NCBI GenBank assembly: GCA_903901425.1
Contig: CAIURC010000017.1
Coordinates: 1 to 62,084, forward strand
Reading direction: 5' to 3'
Length of the DNA stretch: 62,084 bases
Origin: an uncultured Spartobacteria bacterium
GTDB taxonomy: Bacteria > Verrucomicrobiota > Verrucomicrobiia > Chthoniobacterales > Chthoniobacteraceae
The notes beneath the pieces are model-generated. The model searched no databases and had not been told where the DNA came from. It saw only the letters and a program-made list of their open reading frames with translations. Position 1 is the first letter of the stretch; each line of letters starts with the position of its first letter. Below are positions 28,001 through 36,105 of this stretch, piece after piece. A program made the position numbers and the translations under genes.

Positions 28001-29341
28001 GCTCTGGCAACGCTGGTGGCGAGCCGGGACCCGGAGGCTCCCGCGCGCGGCTTGGAACTGGCGCCGTCACTGGCGCCGCGGCAGCGCAAGGTGCTGCTGG
28101 AAGGCCTGAGCAGTTCCAAGGTCGGCGCCAAATCCCTCCTCGGGGCGCTTGCCGGACGGACCCTTGCGGCTTCGGAGATCGACGGCCCGATCGCGGAAAA
28201 ACTCGCGCTGTCACTGGGTGAAGGTCCGGAGCTCGACCAACTGGCGTCGCTCCTCGGGAACGTGTTCAAGCCTGTGCTCCGGCTGAACGGCGAGAACGAT
28301 GCGTGCACGGAGTCCAACATCGCCCTCAAGGGGCCGTTCACGGTGGAAGCTTGGGTCCGGCTCGAGCCGGGCATCGACAACAATGACGGCCTGCTGGGTG
28401 CCCCCAACCAACTCGACTTGAATTTTTATGGTGCAAAGTTCCGGGCGTTTGTCACCGCACCCGCAACGGGCTCAGGCCCAGCAAAAGGGCAGGACGCGGT
28501 CGTGGCTTCCAAGCCCGTGACGCCGGAACTCTGGACCCACCTGGCACTGACCCGGGACGCCGCGGGCATCCTCCGGATTTATCAGAACGGCGAGCTGGAC
28601 GGGACCTCCAAGGAGGCGGTCACGCGGGATTTTGAGAACCTGCAGGTCGGCTGGTCTGGCCCAGCCAAGGGAACCAAGGGATCGGTGGCTGAATTCCGGG
28701 TTTGGGACACCGCACGGAGCGCGACCGAGATCCGGGCCAACTTCACGCGGACTTTTGCCGGCGAAGGGTTGCCCGGCGGCCTCCGGTTCTACAACGCGGG
28801 CGGCGAATCCAGCTGGAACAAACTGCAGCCAGGCGCCCGGGTGACCCGGACCACGGACGTCCCGCCCCTGCTGACCGCCGGTCAGTTCCAGGCGCTGGAA
28901 GACAAGACGCGCCGGTTGATGGCGTTGGGTCACAAAGGCGGGAACCCGGCTGATGGCAAAACTCTGGCGGCGCTCTGCATGTCCTGCCACACCATCCAAG
29001 GACAGGGCGGGCTGATTGGCCCGAATCTGAGCGGGGCAGGCGCAATGGGGCTGGAGGCCGTGATCCGAAACATCGTGGATCCGAATGCCGCGATGGAAGC
29101 CGCCTACCGGATTTTCCGGGTGGAACTGAAGGGCGGCGAACTCGTGGAAGCGTTCTTTGTCAGCGAAGACAGTTCGGCAGTGGTGGTCCGGCAACCCGGC
29201 GGTGCGGATCGACGGATTGCGAAGTCGGAAATCCTTTCATCCCGTTACCTCCGGCGTTCGCTAATGCCGGAAGGGCTGCTCGATGGGTTCAACGACCAAC
29301 AGACGGCTGACCTTCTGGCCTTCCTAATGACGCTCAAGTAG
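25004..29341 (+). CDS. Giant secreted multidomain cytochrome: DUF1080, PVC propeller, HEAT, LamG, cytochrome c
   Basis: A 1445-residue protein with signal peptide MKTPRILPTILASCASSLIL. In order: a DUF1080 (3-keto-disaccharide hydrolase/LamG-like) domain at about 25-210 (LFDGKSLAGWEGD); a proline/alanine linker; a PVC-type propeller at about 245-625 (LLKPADGFEVELFA; FRPVAMTMGPDGCLYIVDW); HEAT-like repeats at 640-1080; a concanavalin-like LamG domain at about 1100-1250 (FTVEAWVRLEPG); and a C-terminal cytochrome c with CMSCH near residue 1324. An oxidoreductase acting on keto-sugars outside the cytoplasm fits, but is inference. A strong terminator follows. No Shine-Dalgarno precedes the ATG. 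Confidence 0.9.
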   Translation: MKTPRILPTILASCASSLILASQSFAAPLPLFDGKSLAGWEGDPAWWRVESGEIRGGSFTQKVPANFFLATAKSYQNFDLKLELRLTGTGFVNSGIQIRSIRLPKGTEMSGYQVDYGPGWYGKLYDESRRKKVIADSADPQAVAKAIRPNEWNEYRILAEGPRIRTWINGVPALDYTEQDPAVALDGRIAIQIHSGGLAEIQARNIQIEELPPTPNAPTWESLEKKTPPPAASAPAAPAPKKDISYNDVQGVRRSAEEELALLKPADGFEVELFAKESEGIGKFVMVVFDQQGRAWSSTAVEYPVDANENPAAAEALYASKARDKVVVFDKPFEKGPHQPRTFADGLAIPLGVLPYKDGALVQHGHDVVFLRDTDQDGKSDRREIVLTGFGVQDSHLFPHQFTRAPWGWFWLAQGAFNKGEVKTTKGALIDFPSTRMARFRPDGSYFEPTSTGPCNIWGLVMTGEGETFIQEANDYGFPVMPFHEYAWYPGCADRLAKSYQPPFPVQAPDFKMGGTGLSGLALSDPGVWPGGNDGVMYVANPITSRINAVRQHKDGPRYRLEKLPDLLTSEDPFFRPVAMTMGPDGCLYIVDWYNKIISHNEVARNHPDRDKSSGRIWRVKPKGFQPRLVPDYSKLSSGDLMARLGSPVAGDAHLAWQTLADRPQEAKTTESLLAAVRDENAPAARRIQALWTLGWQKNFPLDTLDLLLKSPNRNLRREAVNLVRESGAAPQFMPLLRSLAADADPEVRQAAIKTLGETLPGHTASIAPLLEFAKPSLDGPLAQGRSAGKMVKDKEAYDRDFERYLIRMYMEKSSDAVATFLAAPDAASLPLENRIFAALAMDPKTGAPLVARLVSELQRPPSTEELLTLAKSAQDPACSKTLQHLLGRPESRAATVEQLLAFRTQLDPAQVARVVEAPARTLLQGTGAEKVLGAQLVGGFQILSLEPELFRLADQDRDPARLLSVLQALQQLRCTRIGGLLPLIQTLAQSKDAVLGDQALATLVASRDPEAPARGLELAPSLAPRQRKVLLEGLSSSKVGAKSLLGALAGRTLAASEIDGPIAEKLALSLGEGPELDQLASLLGNVFKPVLRLNGENDACTESNIALKGPFTVEAWVRLEPGIDNNDGLLGAPNQLDLNFYGAKFRAFVTAPATGSGPAKGQDAVVASKPVTPELWTHLALTRDAAGILRIYQNGELDGTSKEAVTRDFENLQVGWSGPAKGTKGSVAEFRVWDTARSATEIRANFTRTFAGEGLPGGLRFYNAGGESSWNKLQPGARVTRTTDVPPLLTAGQFQALEDKTRRLMALGHKGGNPADGKTLAALCMSCHTIQGQGGLIGPNLSGAGAMGLEAVIRNIVDPNAAMEAAYRIFRVELKGGELVEAFFVSEDSSAVVVRQPGGADRRIAKSEILSSRYLRRSLMPEGLLDGFNDQQTADLLAFLMTLK

Positions 29342-29368
29342 CCAGGCAGCTCCAGACCTTGTTTCGAG

Positions 29369-29402
29369 GCGGCCGGACCAATGGGGTCCGGCCGCTTTTT
29401 TT
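29369..29402 (+). terminator. Rho-independent terminator of the giant cytochrome gene
   Basis: An 11-bp GC-rich stem, GCGGCCGGACC (29369-29379) pairing with GGTCCGGCCGC (29385-29395), a 5-base loop, and seven Ts at 29396-29402. It starts 28 bases after the stop codon at 29341. Confidence 0.92.
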
Positions 29403-29472
29403 CAGCGCCATGCCCGGATAAGGCGGAAACGGACCGGGAACAGAAATTCGCGAACGCCCTGGTGGCGCAATC

Positions 29473-30360
29473 TCACGCGCCGCGGCTGGCGGACCGGCGG
29501 CAGGACTCCACGGTATTGGCCATGAGCATGGCGATGGTCATGGGGCCGACGCCGCCGGGCACCGGGGTGATGGCGCGGCATTTGGGAGCCACCTCGTCGA
29601 AATGGACATCGCCCACGAGCCGGCTGCCCTTCGGGGATCCGGGATCGTCCACGCGGTTGATGCCCACGTCGATGACCACGGCACCGTCCTTCACAAAGTC
29701 TTTCCGGACAAAATGGGGACGGCCAATCGCGGCAATCAGGATGTCCGCGCTCCTGCAGACCTCTGCCAGGTTCCGGGTCCGGGAATGAGCAACGGTAACG
29801 GTAGCGTCGCCGCCCCTGCCTTTCTGCATGAGGAGAAGCGCCATGGGTTTGCCCACGATCATGCTCCGGCCAAGCACCACGACATGGGCGCCTGCCGTCT
29901 CGATTCCGCTCTCAATCAGGAGCCGCTGGCAGCCCAAGGGGGTGCAGGGCACGAATCCGTCGCTGTCGCCGAGGGCGAGTTTGGCGACGTTGACTGGATG
30001 AAAACCGTCCACATCCTTGGCGGGATCAATGGATTCAATCACGGCCCGCTCGTCGATGTGTGCCGGAGGCGGAGACTGGACAAGAATCCCGTGAATGGCG
30101 GGATCGGCGTTCAACTGGCGGACCCGCGCAATCAAATCCTGCTGCGAGGTGGTGGCAGGCAACTCGTACTTCACGGAATGCATCCCGAGTTCCTGGCACA
30201 TCTTGTCCTTGGACCGGACATAAGCGCGGGAAGCCGGGTCTTCACCGACAAGCACCACCGCAAGGCCAGGCACACGGCCCCGCGCTTTCAGTTCCGCGAC
30301 AACGGCTTTGGTCTCCGCGTTGATCTTCTGTGCAATTGCTTTCCCGTCGATGAGTTCCAT
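29473..30360 (-). CDS. folD: Methylenetetrahydrofolate dehydrogenase/cyclohydrolase FolD
   Basis: A 295-residue protein of normal FolD length. [20 protein letters not shown] near residue 38 contains the catalytic tyrosine and lysine. [14 protein letters not shown] and [15 protein letters not shown] are the substrate-binding signatures, [17 protein letters not shown] is the NADP loop, and [16 protein letters not shown] the C-terminal signature. It interconverts methylene-, methenyl- and formyl-tetrahydrofolate in one-carbon metabolism. GAGG lies 13 bases before the ATG. It follows the folP-like gene by 41 bases on the same strand, giving a folate cluster. Confidence 0.97.
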   Translation of the reverse strand: MELIDGKAIAQKINAETKAVVAELKARGRVPGLAVVLVGEDPASRAYVRSKDKMCQELGMHSVKYELPATTSQQDLIARVRQLNADPAIHGILVQSPPPAHIDERAVIESIDPAKDVDGFHPVNVAKLALGDSDGFVPCTPLGCQRLLIESGIETAGAHVVVLGRSMIVGKPMALLLMQKGRGGDATVTVAHSRTRNLAEVCRSADILIAAIGRPHFVRKDFVKDGAVVIDVGINRVDDPGSPKGSRLVGDVHFDEVAPKCRAITPVPGGVGPMTIAMLMANTVESCRRSASRGA

Positions 30361-30401
30361 GGCGCACTTCCTCTACCCGGATTTTCCCGGGGAGCAAACC
30401 T

Positions 30402-31265
30402 TCAAACGCTCGGGACCGCGGACAGGCCACCGGATTCAGAGGCCAACTCCAGCTGTCGCAGGGGCCAGACCGTCCGGACCGTCTGAACCGCCGCCAGAAC
30501 GTTGTGGACCCGGAAGAGCGCCGCGCCCTTCAAAATCCCCTGAACCACGCAGGCTACGGTTCCGGCATCCCGGTCGGCTGGATTCGGGATTCCGAGGACC
30601 TCGCCCACCACGGTTTTCCGGGAGACCGGCAGGAGAATCGGGAGTCCGAACCGGTGCAACCGGTCCAATTCGCGGTAGATCCGGAGATTGTCGTCCTTCT
30701 GCTTTGCAAAATCGATTCCGGGATCGAGGACGATGGCATCTCGGGAAACACCGGCATCCAGAGCCATCCGGATTTTCTCTTCGAAAAAGGCCTCCAGCGC
30801 CGTGAACACATCGGGATACCCGACATGCGTGTGTGCGACCTTGGGCTGACCGATGCTGTGCATGATCAGCAAGGCCGCCCCGGTTTCGGCGCAAATCCGG
30901 GCGTTCCGGTCGTCGGGCAAGGCACCAATGTCGTTCAACAGGTCGCCGCCCTCCGCGAGGACGGCGGCAGCGACTCCAGGCCTCCATGTGTTGATGGAGA
31001 GCGGAACCGTGCCGGGCCAGCGACGGACAAATTCGAGGAGCCGCTCGGCTTCTTCCTGCTCGGAGATCGGGCCACGGTTCGTCCGGGCGCTTTCGGCCCC
31101 AAGATCGATCACGGCGGCCCCGTCGGCCACCAATTGCGCTGCCCGTTCAAGGGCGCGATCGACCTCCGGAATGCCGTCCCCGGAAAAAGAGTCGGCCCCG
31201 AGGTTCAAAATCCCCATTACTTTGGGTCCGTCATCGAACCGCAGGTCCCAACCTCTGCACCTCAT
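30402..31265 (-). CDS. folP: Dihydropteroate synthase (FolP) or close pterin-binding relative
   Basis: A 287-residue TIM-barrel protein. KVMGILNLGADSFSGDG near residue 13 aligns with the FolP signature, but the normal TPDSFS reads GADSFS. AAVIDLGAESARTNRGP replaces the usual GGESTRPG. LDPGIDFAKQKDDNL and LLPVSRKTVVGEVLG match the pterin- and phosphate-binding parts well. It should join dihydropterin diphosphate and p-aminobenzoate. Given the two altered loops a paralogue with another pterin or corrinoid role is possible. It overlaps the HisJ-like gene by four bases and precedes folD. Confidence 0.82.
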   Translation of the reverse strand: MRCRGWDLRFDDGPKVMGILNLGADSFSGDGIPEVDRALERAAQLVADGAAVIDLGAESARTNRGPISEQEEAERLLEFVRRWPGTVPLSINTWRPGVAAAVLAEGGDLLNDIGALPDDRNARICAETGAALLIMHSIGQPKVAHTHVGYPDVFTALEAFFEEKIRMALDAGVSRDAIVLDPGIDFAKQKDDNLRIYRELDRLHRFGLPILLPVSRKTVVGEVLGIPNPADRDAGTVACVVQGILKGAALFRVHNVLAAVQTVRTVWPLRQLELASESGGLSAVPSV

Positions 31266-32119
31266 CCCATGTCCTCCGAAATGGCGGCAACCGCGCTCGG
31301 CGCGCCGGGATTCGTGCCTGAGGTGGGCTCAAGCGAAACAAGGTGACGGACCCGTTTTTCGAACCGGGCCACCTGACGGTACCCGGCACCCCATGCCAAC
31401 TGGAACCCGGAGGCGAAGTCCGCCCCCAGTTCTTCAACCGCATGCGCATCGGAATTGATCAGGAGCGGGACCCCGGCCTTCTGGGCAAGGTGCACAAACG
31501 CGTCCGCGGGGTAGAGTTCGCAGCACTTCTTCCGGAGACCCGCCGTGTTGATTTCGAACGCGATACCCGTGTCGGCCAGGGCCTGAATGGTGGGCTCGTA
31601 GTACCGGCTCAGATCTCCCGCCGGCTTGTGGCCGAATTTTTTGGGAAGATCGGGGTGGGCCACGAAATCGAAAAGGCCGCTCCGGATACAGGCTTGGTAG
31701 GTGGCCCAATAACTGTCCCAGATGGCTTCCGAGTTGCCAGCATGGCGTCCGATGTACTTGGGATGATCGACTTCCCAGCCTTCCGGGAGGTAATGCACGG
31801 AGCCGATCAGGTAATCCCAGTCCGCCATCGCGGCGAGTTCCTCGATCCAGGATTCCTTGCCGGGCAGGTAATCGCATTCCAGCCCCAGCCGGATCTTGAG
31901 CTGGGGGAACTTCTCCCGGGCTTCCTGAACGGCCTCGAGATATTTGGGCAACTCGGCGATCTCCATGCGCCAGTCGTCAAAAGGGCCGGGCATGGGGTTG
32001 TGATCGGAAATGCCCAGCTCAGTGAAGCCGAGCTCCACGGCGCGTGCAGCCATTTCCACCGGCCATCCGGAGGCATGCCGACAAAGCGGCGTGTGAACAT
32101 GATAGTCGGCCAGATGCAT
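31262..32119 (-). CDS. PHP-family histidinol-phosphatase-like protein
   Basis: A 285-residue protein starting MHLADYHVHTPLCRHASG, the PHP metal-binding motif of HisJ/HisK. LGISDHNPMPGPFDDW, LGLECDYLPGKESW, GSVHYLPEGWEVDHP, FVAHPDLPKKFG and INSDAHAVEELG supply the remaining metal ligands of the trinuclear centre. Such proteins hydrolyse histidinol phosphate or related phosphomonoesters. The ATG at 32119 is chosen over an upstream in-frame start that adds no homology. It overlaps the folP-like gene start (ATGA), so a link to folate precursor dephosphorylation is conceivable. Confidence 0.88.
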   Translation of the reverse strand: MHLADYHVHTPLCRHASGWPVEMAARAVELGFTELGISDHNPMPGPFDDWRMEIAELPKYLEAVQEAREKFPQLKIRLGLECDYLPGKESWIEELAAMADWDYLIGSVHYLPEGWEVDHPKYIGRHAGNSEAIWDSYWATYQACIRSGLFDFVAHPDLPKKFGHKPAGDLSRYYEPTIQALADTGIAFEINTAGLRKKCCELYPADAFVHLAQKAGVPLLINSDAHAVEELGADFASGFQLAWGAGYRQVARFEKRVRHLVSLEPTSGTNPGAPSAVAAISEDMG

Positions 32120-32247
32120 GAGTTGCCGGTGTTGAATCACCCATAACCCTAGCCGCGTGGTCCTCTCAGGGAACAGGTTTTTGTGAACATCCACCCACCG
32201 AGAGCCCGGCACCGCGTCCGGGTGCCAAGAACTGCAAATGCCCCGTC

Positions 32248-32976
32248 TCAAATCCGCCACTGGGACCGGTGCCCGCTCATTTCACTGAACTCGCCTGGGG
32301 TTTGGGTGCTGATCCAGACGAGCATGCCCATGACCAGGAGAAATGTGCCGCCCAGAATTGTGGCCACCATCCAGCAGGGAACCGAAACACCGACCCTGAG
32401 CGCCTCGTAGAAGGCATGGAGGCTGGTGATCGGTTCGGGCGCGTGAAGGAAGATCTTGGTGATCCACGCAGCCAAAATCAGGAGAAACAGATAGGCGTAG
32501 TTCCGCTTCAAGCGGCGCCCAACAGCCTCCCACTGGCTGATTTTGAATGACGGCAGCAGAAGATCTTCGCACACCAGCGTTCGCCAGTCTCCCTGCAAGA
32601 ACCCCTCGTGCTTTGCGAGAATGGGCACCAGAAAATGCGCCTCCAGCATCCGGACCCTCGCCCTGAACGCGTCGTAAAACCGGTATCGCCTCGCCTCAAT
32701 CCAGAGCAGCACGGCCACCACCGCGATGTTGAAGAAAAAAAGGATGTGCGGGACGGACTCCACCGAGAACGCGACCGTGAACATCGTGCCCGAAGCGGTC
32801 ACGGCCCAGTTGGTGGTGCTGTCCAGACGCGTCCGCCACGCCATGATCCGGCCCAGTTCTCCCCGGTAAAAATGGGAAATCGCCGTGATTGCACCCGGAT
32901 CCCATGCTCCGTCCGGCACGGATTTTTGAGTCCGCCCCCCGCCACTCTGGCCGCCTGTGTTGCGTTCCGCATCCAT
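32248..32976 (-). CDS. DUF2270 membrane protein
   Basis: A 242-residue protein. FYRGELGRIMAWRTRLDSTT near residue 37 and LLWIEARRYRFYDAFRARVR near residue 93 are typical of DUF2270 proteins. Four hydrophobic segments are visible: around 60-75, 78-95, 165-185 and 205-227. The function of the family is unknown. The start at ATG 32976 is preferred over a longer frame because the conserved region begins soon after. It may be transcribed together with the rhomboid-like gene upstream and the folate/PHP genes downstream. Confidence 0.8.
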   Translation of the reverse strand: MDAERNTGGQSGGGRTQKSVPDGAWDPGAITAISHFYRGELGRIMAWRTRLDSTTNWAVTASGTMFTVAFSVESVPHILFFFNIAVVAVLLWIEARRYRFYDAFRARVRMLEAHFLVPILAKHEGFLQGDWRTLVCEDLLLPSFKISQWEAVGRRLKRNYAYLFLLILAAWITKIFLHAPEPITSLHAFYEALRVGVSVPCWMVATILGGTFLLVMGMLVWISTQTPGEFSEMSGHRSQWRI

Positions 32977-33126
32977 TGTACCCTCGCCCGCCGAAACTGC
33001 CCAGCGCGCCCGGGCCGCCTTTTTGCAGGCGTTTACCCAAGGTTGCCCAAAGATTTCGTTGGATCTGCCTGCCCCCCCGTTCGGGTCGTTCCCAGCCACT
33101 CCACCGACGCCAGAGCGCCCAGTTTT

Positions 33127-34098
33127 TTAGCGGCGCGCCGTTTCTTTCCGCATCAACTCCGCGCGCGCCGCCTCGAGCCGGGCGCGTTCCCCGGGAGTCA
33201 GACTGGCCAGACCGCTGCGCGAGATCTTCTCCAACAACGGATCAATCGAGGCGAGCAACTCCTCGCATTCCATGCCTTCCACTCCTGCCCCGGAATCAAT
33301 CGGCCCCCGCACCACCTCGAACCGGGGTGTTCTTCGGAACCAGCCGCGCACCCGCCCCAACGCCCTGTTCCAGAGGGGCACCTGGGTCACGTTTTTCCTC
33401 CGGGCGGATGAACCCGGGGCGCGCCTTGAAAACGGGAGTGCACCAAACTCCCAAATGCCCTTCTCCCAAGTGGCGTACAGGCCGCCACCGAGTGAACCGG
33501 CCCAGAGCACCAGAAGTTCGCCCCAGGCCAACGCCCCGCCTCCGGCTCCGAGCAGGGTGAGCCGTTCGAGCGAATAGACCGCCAATAGAATCACCGCCAC
33601 CCAAACGGCTTTCAGGCCGAACAACACCGAGATGCCCGGGAACACACAGGCGTACGCGAAAAAGACGGCAAAATGGAGCCCGGAAGAACCTGAGAGCCGC
33701 AACCCGACGGGGCCCCATCCCATCCCCGCGCCGAGCAGATCCACCACAGTCAGGCAGAGCGGTGGCAACACCACCTGCAGCAGGTAAAGCCTCAGAAAAA
33801 CGGGGCGCCCCAAGAACTCCTCGATCTCCCGGCCGAACCGGTAGAGGAGGAACATTTCAAGAACGAACCAGATGCTGGGCTGGTTGCAGAGGGGATACGT
33901 CAGGTACTGCCAGACGCACCCCTTCCAGAGAGCGTTCTGAACGGAAAACTGCGCGGCCCCCATCCAGTCATGGCCGAGGACACCGGCAAACACCCCCAGC
34001 AGGAGGGCGGCGCCATGGAGCCCGACCAGCGCCGTGCTGGCGTACACCGGCAAGCCTCCCACCACCGTCCACGGACCTCTGTCGCTGAACTGGTTCAT
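33127..34098 (-). CDS. Rhomboid-like membrane protein lacking catalytic residues
   Basis: A 323-residue protein with six or seven membrane segments arranged as in rhomboids. WQYLTYPL at 63-70 aligns with the WR region, FLLYRFGREIEEFLGRP with the helix after the conserved asparagine, GSSG at 137-140 with the serine motif, and GSLGGGLYA at 201-209 with the HLGGxxAG helix. The catalytic histidine is replaced (S202), and the HxxxN oxyanion residues are missing. The C-terminal IDPLLEKISRSGLASLTPGE resembles the DUF6576 tail of PVC rhomboids. It is probably a pseudoprotease that binds membrane proteins. Confidence 0.75.
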   Translation of the reverse strand: MNQFSDRGPWTVVGGLPVYASTALVGLHGAALLLGVFAGVLGHDWMGAAQFSVQNALWKGCVWQYLTYPLCNQPSIWFVLEMFLLYRFGREIEEFLGRPVFLRLYLLQVVLPPLCLTVVDLLGAGMGWGPVGLRLSGSSGLHFAVFFAYACVFPGISVLFGLKAVWVAVILLAVYSLERLTLLGAGGGALAWGELLVLWAGSLGGGLYATWEKGIWEFGALPFSRRAPGSSARRKNVTQVPLWNRALGRVRGWFRRTPRFEVVRGPIDSGAGVEGMECEELLASIDPLLEKISRSGLASLTPGERARLEAARAELMRKETARR

Positions 34099-34215
34099 TG
34101 GCGTCCCTCCACTCTATAACCTCGGAAAAGAGGCTTCATCCCTTTAATTTTCATTTTTTCAAGCCTCCCGTGCCCCAATTGCCCCCTCCGCAAAACACAT
34201 AGCCCCCCCAGTCTG

Positions 34216-34270
34216 CTTCATTCCCGCCTCATTCCCGCCTCATTCCCGCTTCATTCCCGCTTCATTCCCA
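34216..34270. repeat. Imperfect tandem repeat of about 10-11 bp
   Basis: Five tandem units of the form TTCATTCCCGC/CTCATTCCCGC lie between 34216 and 34270. A related pair, ATTCTTATCC, follows at about 34271-34290. The array is not codon-sized and crosses no gene. Confidence 0.75.
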
Positions 34271-34462
34271 ATTCTTATCCGATTCTTATCCACTGTGATT
34301 CCGCCCTGAGTTTCCTTCCGACTCCGCCCCAATTTCCACCGCAAATCCTACCCCAAATTCCGCCCCAGACCCTGCCCCACGCTGCCTAGCCGGCTGTGGA
34401 TCGATCGGCTGCTCCCCATCCAGATTCCCGGGACGCCGGATTCCAGCGACACACCGGGACTC

Positions 34463-34507
34463 TCCCTTAAGTCCCTTAAGTCCCTTAAGTCCCTTAAGTC
34501 CCTTAAG
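34463..34507. repeat. Perfect 9-bp tandem repeat, five copies
   Basis: TCCCTTAAG is repeated five times without error (starts at 34463, 34472, 34481, 34490, 34499). Degenerate copies follow (CCCTGGGTCCCTTGGG). Perfect copies suggest recent slippage and possible strain-to-strain length variation. Confidence 0.9.
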
Positions 34508-34693
34508 TCCCCCTGGGTCCCTTGGGTGAGCCGGCGTAGGGAAACGTTCGCTCTCCAAGACCCGAAAAGCAAGAGCCCGGAACGAGCCGGGGCGGAAACC
34601 GGGGTGCAGGTGCCTCGGGAATCAGGGCGGAACCCCCGTTTGACGTTTGCCTCCCTCCGGGCGATGGATTAAAAGTCTGCGCCCGTCCCCTCC

Positions 34694-35926
34694 GTGAATC
34701 TCGCGCCCCCAGCCCCAATGACTGCCGCACCGCCCGCCCCCCCGGCCCCGCGGCACCCCCAGTTGCTCGCCGCAACCATCGCCGTGACGCTGGTCGCACT
34801 GCTGCTGACCGTCGGCACCTACTGGTGCCTGCACCTCGAGGAAACCCATGTCCATGCGCTGGCCCCGGAATTCACCCCGGAAAAGCTCCAGGGCGCCGCA
34901 CTTCAAAAACGGGCATTCGAACAGCCCGACCTTCTGGTGTTCTACGGGAGCTCCGAACTGGTGAAGGAGATGCCCAACAACGCCACCCAGTTCTTTGCGG
35001 ATTATCCGACGGGATTCCGGGTTTTTCCCGTGGGCAAACCCGGGTCAACCTCGCTGGGGGTGGTCCAGAAGGTGGCCGCCGTAGGCCCTCAAGTCCGGGG
35101 CCAGAAGGTGGCGTTTTCCATCTCGCCAGGCTGGTTCCTCACCGAAGTGTTTGATCCGAGCTTTTACGCAGGGAACTTTTCCGAGATGCAGGCGTACGAG
35201 ACGGTCTTCAGCACGGAGTTGAGCCGGGATCTGAAGCAGCGGATCGCACGTCGGATGCTGGATTTTCCCGACACCCTAAAGTCGCGCCCGTTTTTGCGGA
35301 TGGCGCTGCAGAAACTTTCCGGGAAACGGCTGGTGGACCGGATTGCGTACGCGGCCTGCTGGCCACTCGGCCGGCTTCAGGTCCGGATCTCGCGTCTGCA
35401 GGATCACGGGGAGGTGGCGATCCACATCCTCGAATCGGATCTCGCCGAGAAACCAAAGGGCCGCGGCATCCGGGGCCTGAACTGGAACGATTTGCTGAAA
35501 AAAGCCGCCCGGTTTGCGAATCTGACTGCGGTCCAGAACAAGAAAAACGAGGTAGAGCGGAAAAAGATGGTGCCGGGTTCCCAAGACGCGGCCTATCTGA
35601 CGGCGATTGGTTCCGCCCGGGAATGGGTGGACTTGGAGCTTCTACTCCGGACATTCCGGGAAATGAATGCGGACGTCCTGCTGCTTTCCATTCCCGTGGA
35701 AGACATCCGGCTGCAGGTGTACGGGATCACCAAGGCGTCCCGGGAGGAATATCTCCGACGGCTCTCGGCACTGGCGGCGAAGTACAATTATCCGGTCGCG
35801 GATTTCCGGGAACACGCCGCAAACGAGCGGTTTACGGTGGACTTTCTGGACCACCTGAGCGGGGAAGGCTGGCTCTACTACAACAAGATGCTGGACGACT
35901 TCTTCCACGACCGGCTCAAGCACTGA
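34694..35926 (+). CDS. DltD-like SGNH-fold membrane-anchored protein
   Basis: About 410 residues from GTG 34694, or 402 from ATG 34718. One N-terminal membrane segment (LLAATIAVTLVALLLTVGTY) anchors it. VFYGSSELVKEMPNN near residue 85 is the DltD serine motif, GWFLTEVFDPSFYAGNFSE is characteristic, and FLDHLSGEGWLYYNKMLDDF near the end carries the Asp/His pair. DltD transfers D-alanine onto teichoic acids in Gram-positives. No dltA, dltB or dltC is present here, so this is probably an acyl-transfer or esterase relative acting on another envelope polymer. Confidence 0.82.
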   Translation: MNLAPPAPMTAAPPAPPAPRHPQLLAATIAVTLVALLLTVGTYWCLHLEETHVHALAPEFTPEKLQGAALQKRAFEQPDLLVFYGSSELVKEMPNNATQFFADYPTGFRVFPVGKPGSTSLGVVQKVAAVGPQVRGQKVAFSISPGWFLTEVFDPSFYAGNFSEMQAYETVFSTELSRDLKQRIARRMLDFPDTLKSRPFLRMALQKLSGKRLVDRIAYAACWPLGRLQVRISRLQDHGEVAIHILESDLAEKPKGRGIRGLNWNDLLKKAARFANLTAVQNKKNEVERKKMVPGSQDAAYLTAIGSAREWVDLELLLRTFREMNADVLLLSIPVEDIRLQVYGITKASREEYLRRLSALAAKYNYPVADFREHAANERFTVDFLDHLSGEGWLYYNKMLDDFFHDRLKH

Positions 35927-36105
35927 CGCCCGGCCCAACCACGGTTGATGTCCCCAGCTGATTTCCGCCGTGGATATCCCCCGAACGGCATTGCCCAGAA
36001 CGGCCGGGGCACGCACCCCAGCCGCGCCCCGACGGAAAGCCAAACGTCTCCCAGACAGCGGTTTTGGCACCACCGGGGTTCAACGAAAAACTTCCGGCGG
36101 CGGTT

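Larger units (their letters stand above)
34099..34693. other. Intergenic spacer rich in short repeats, no gene seen
   Basis: The 595 bp between the divergent rhomboid-like and DltD-like genes contain two short tandem repeat arrays and pyrimidine-rich sequence. The open frames crossing it translate repeats (GLKGLKGLKG) and show no domain. Confidence 0.7.
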
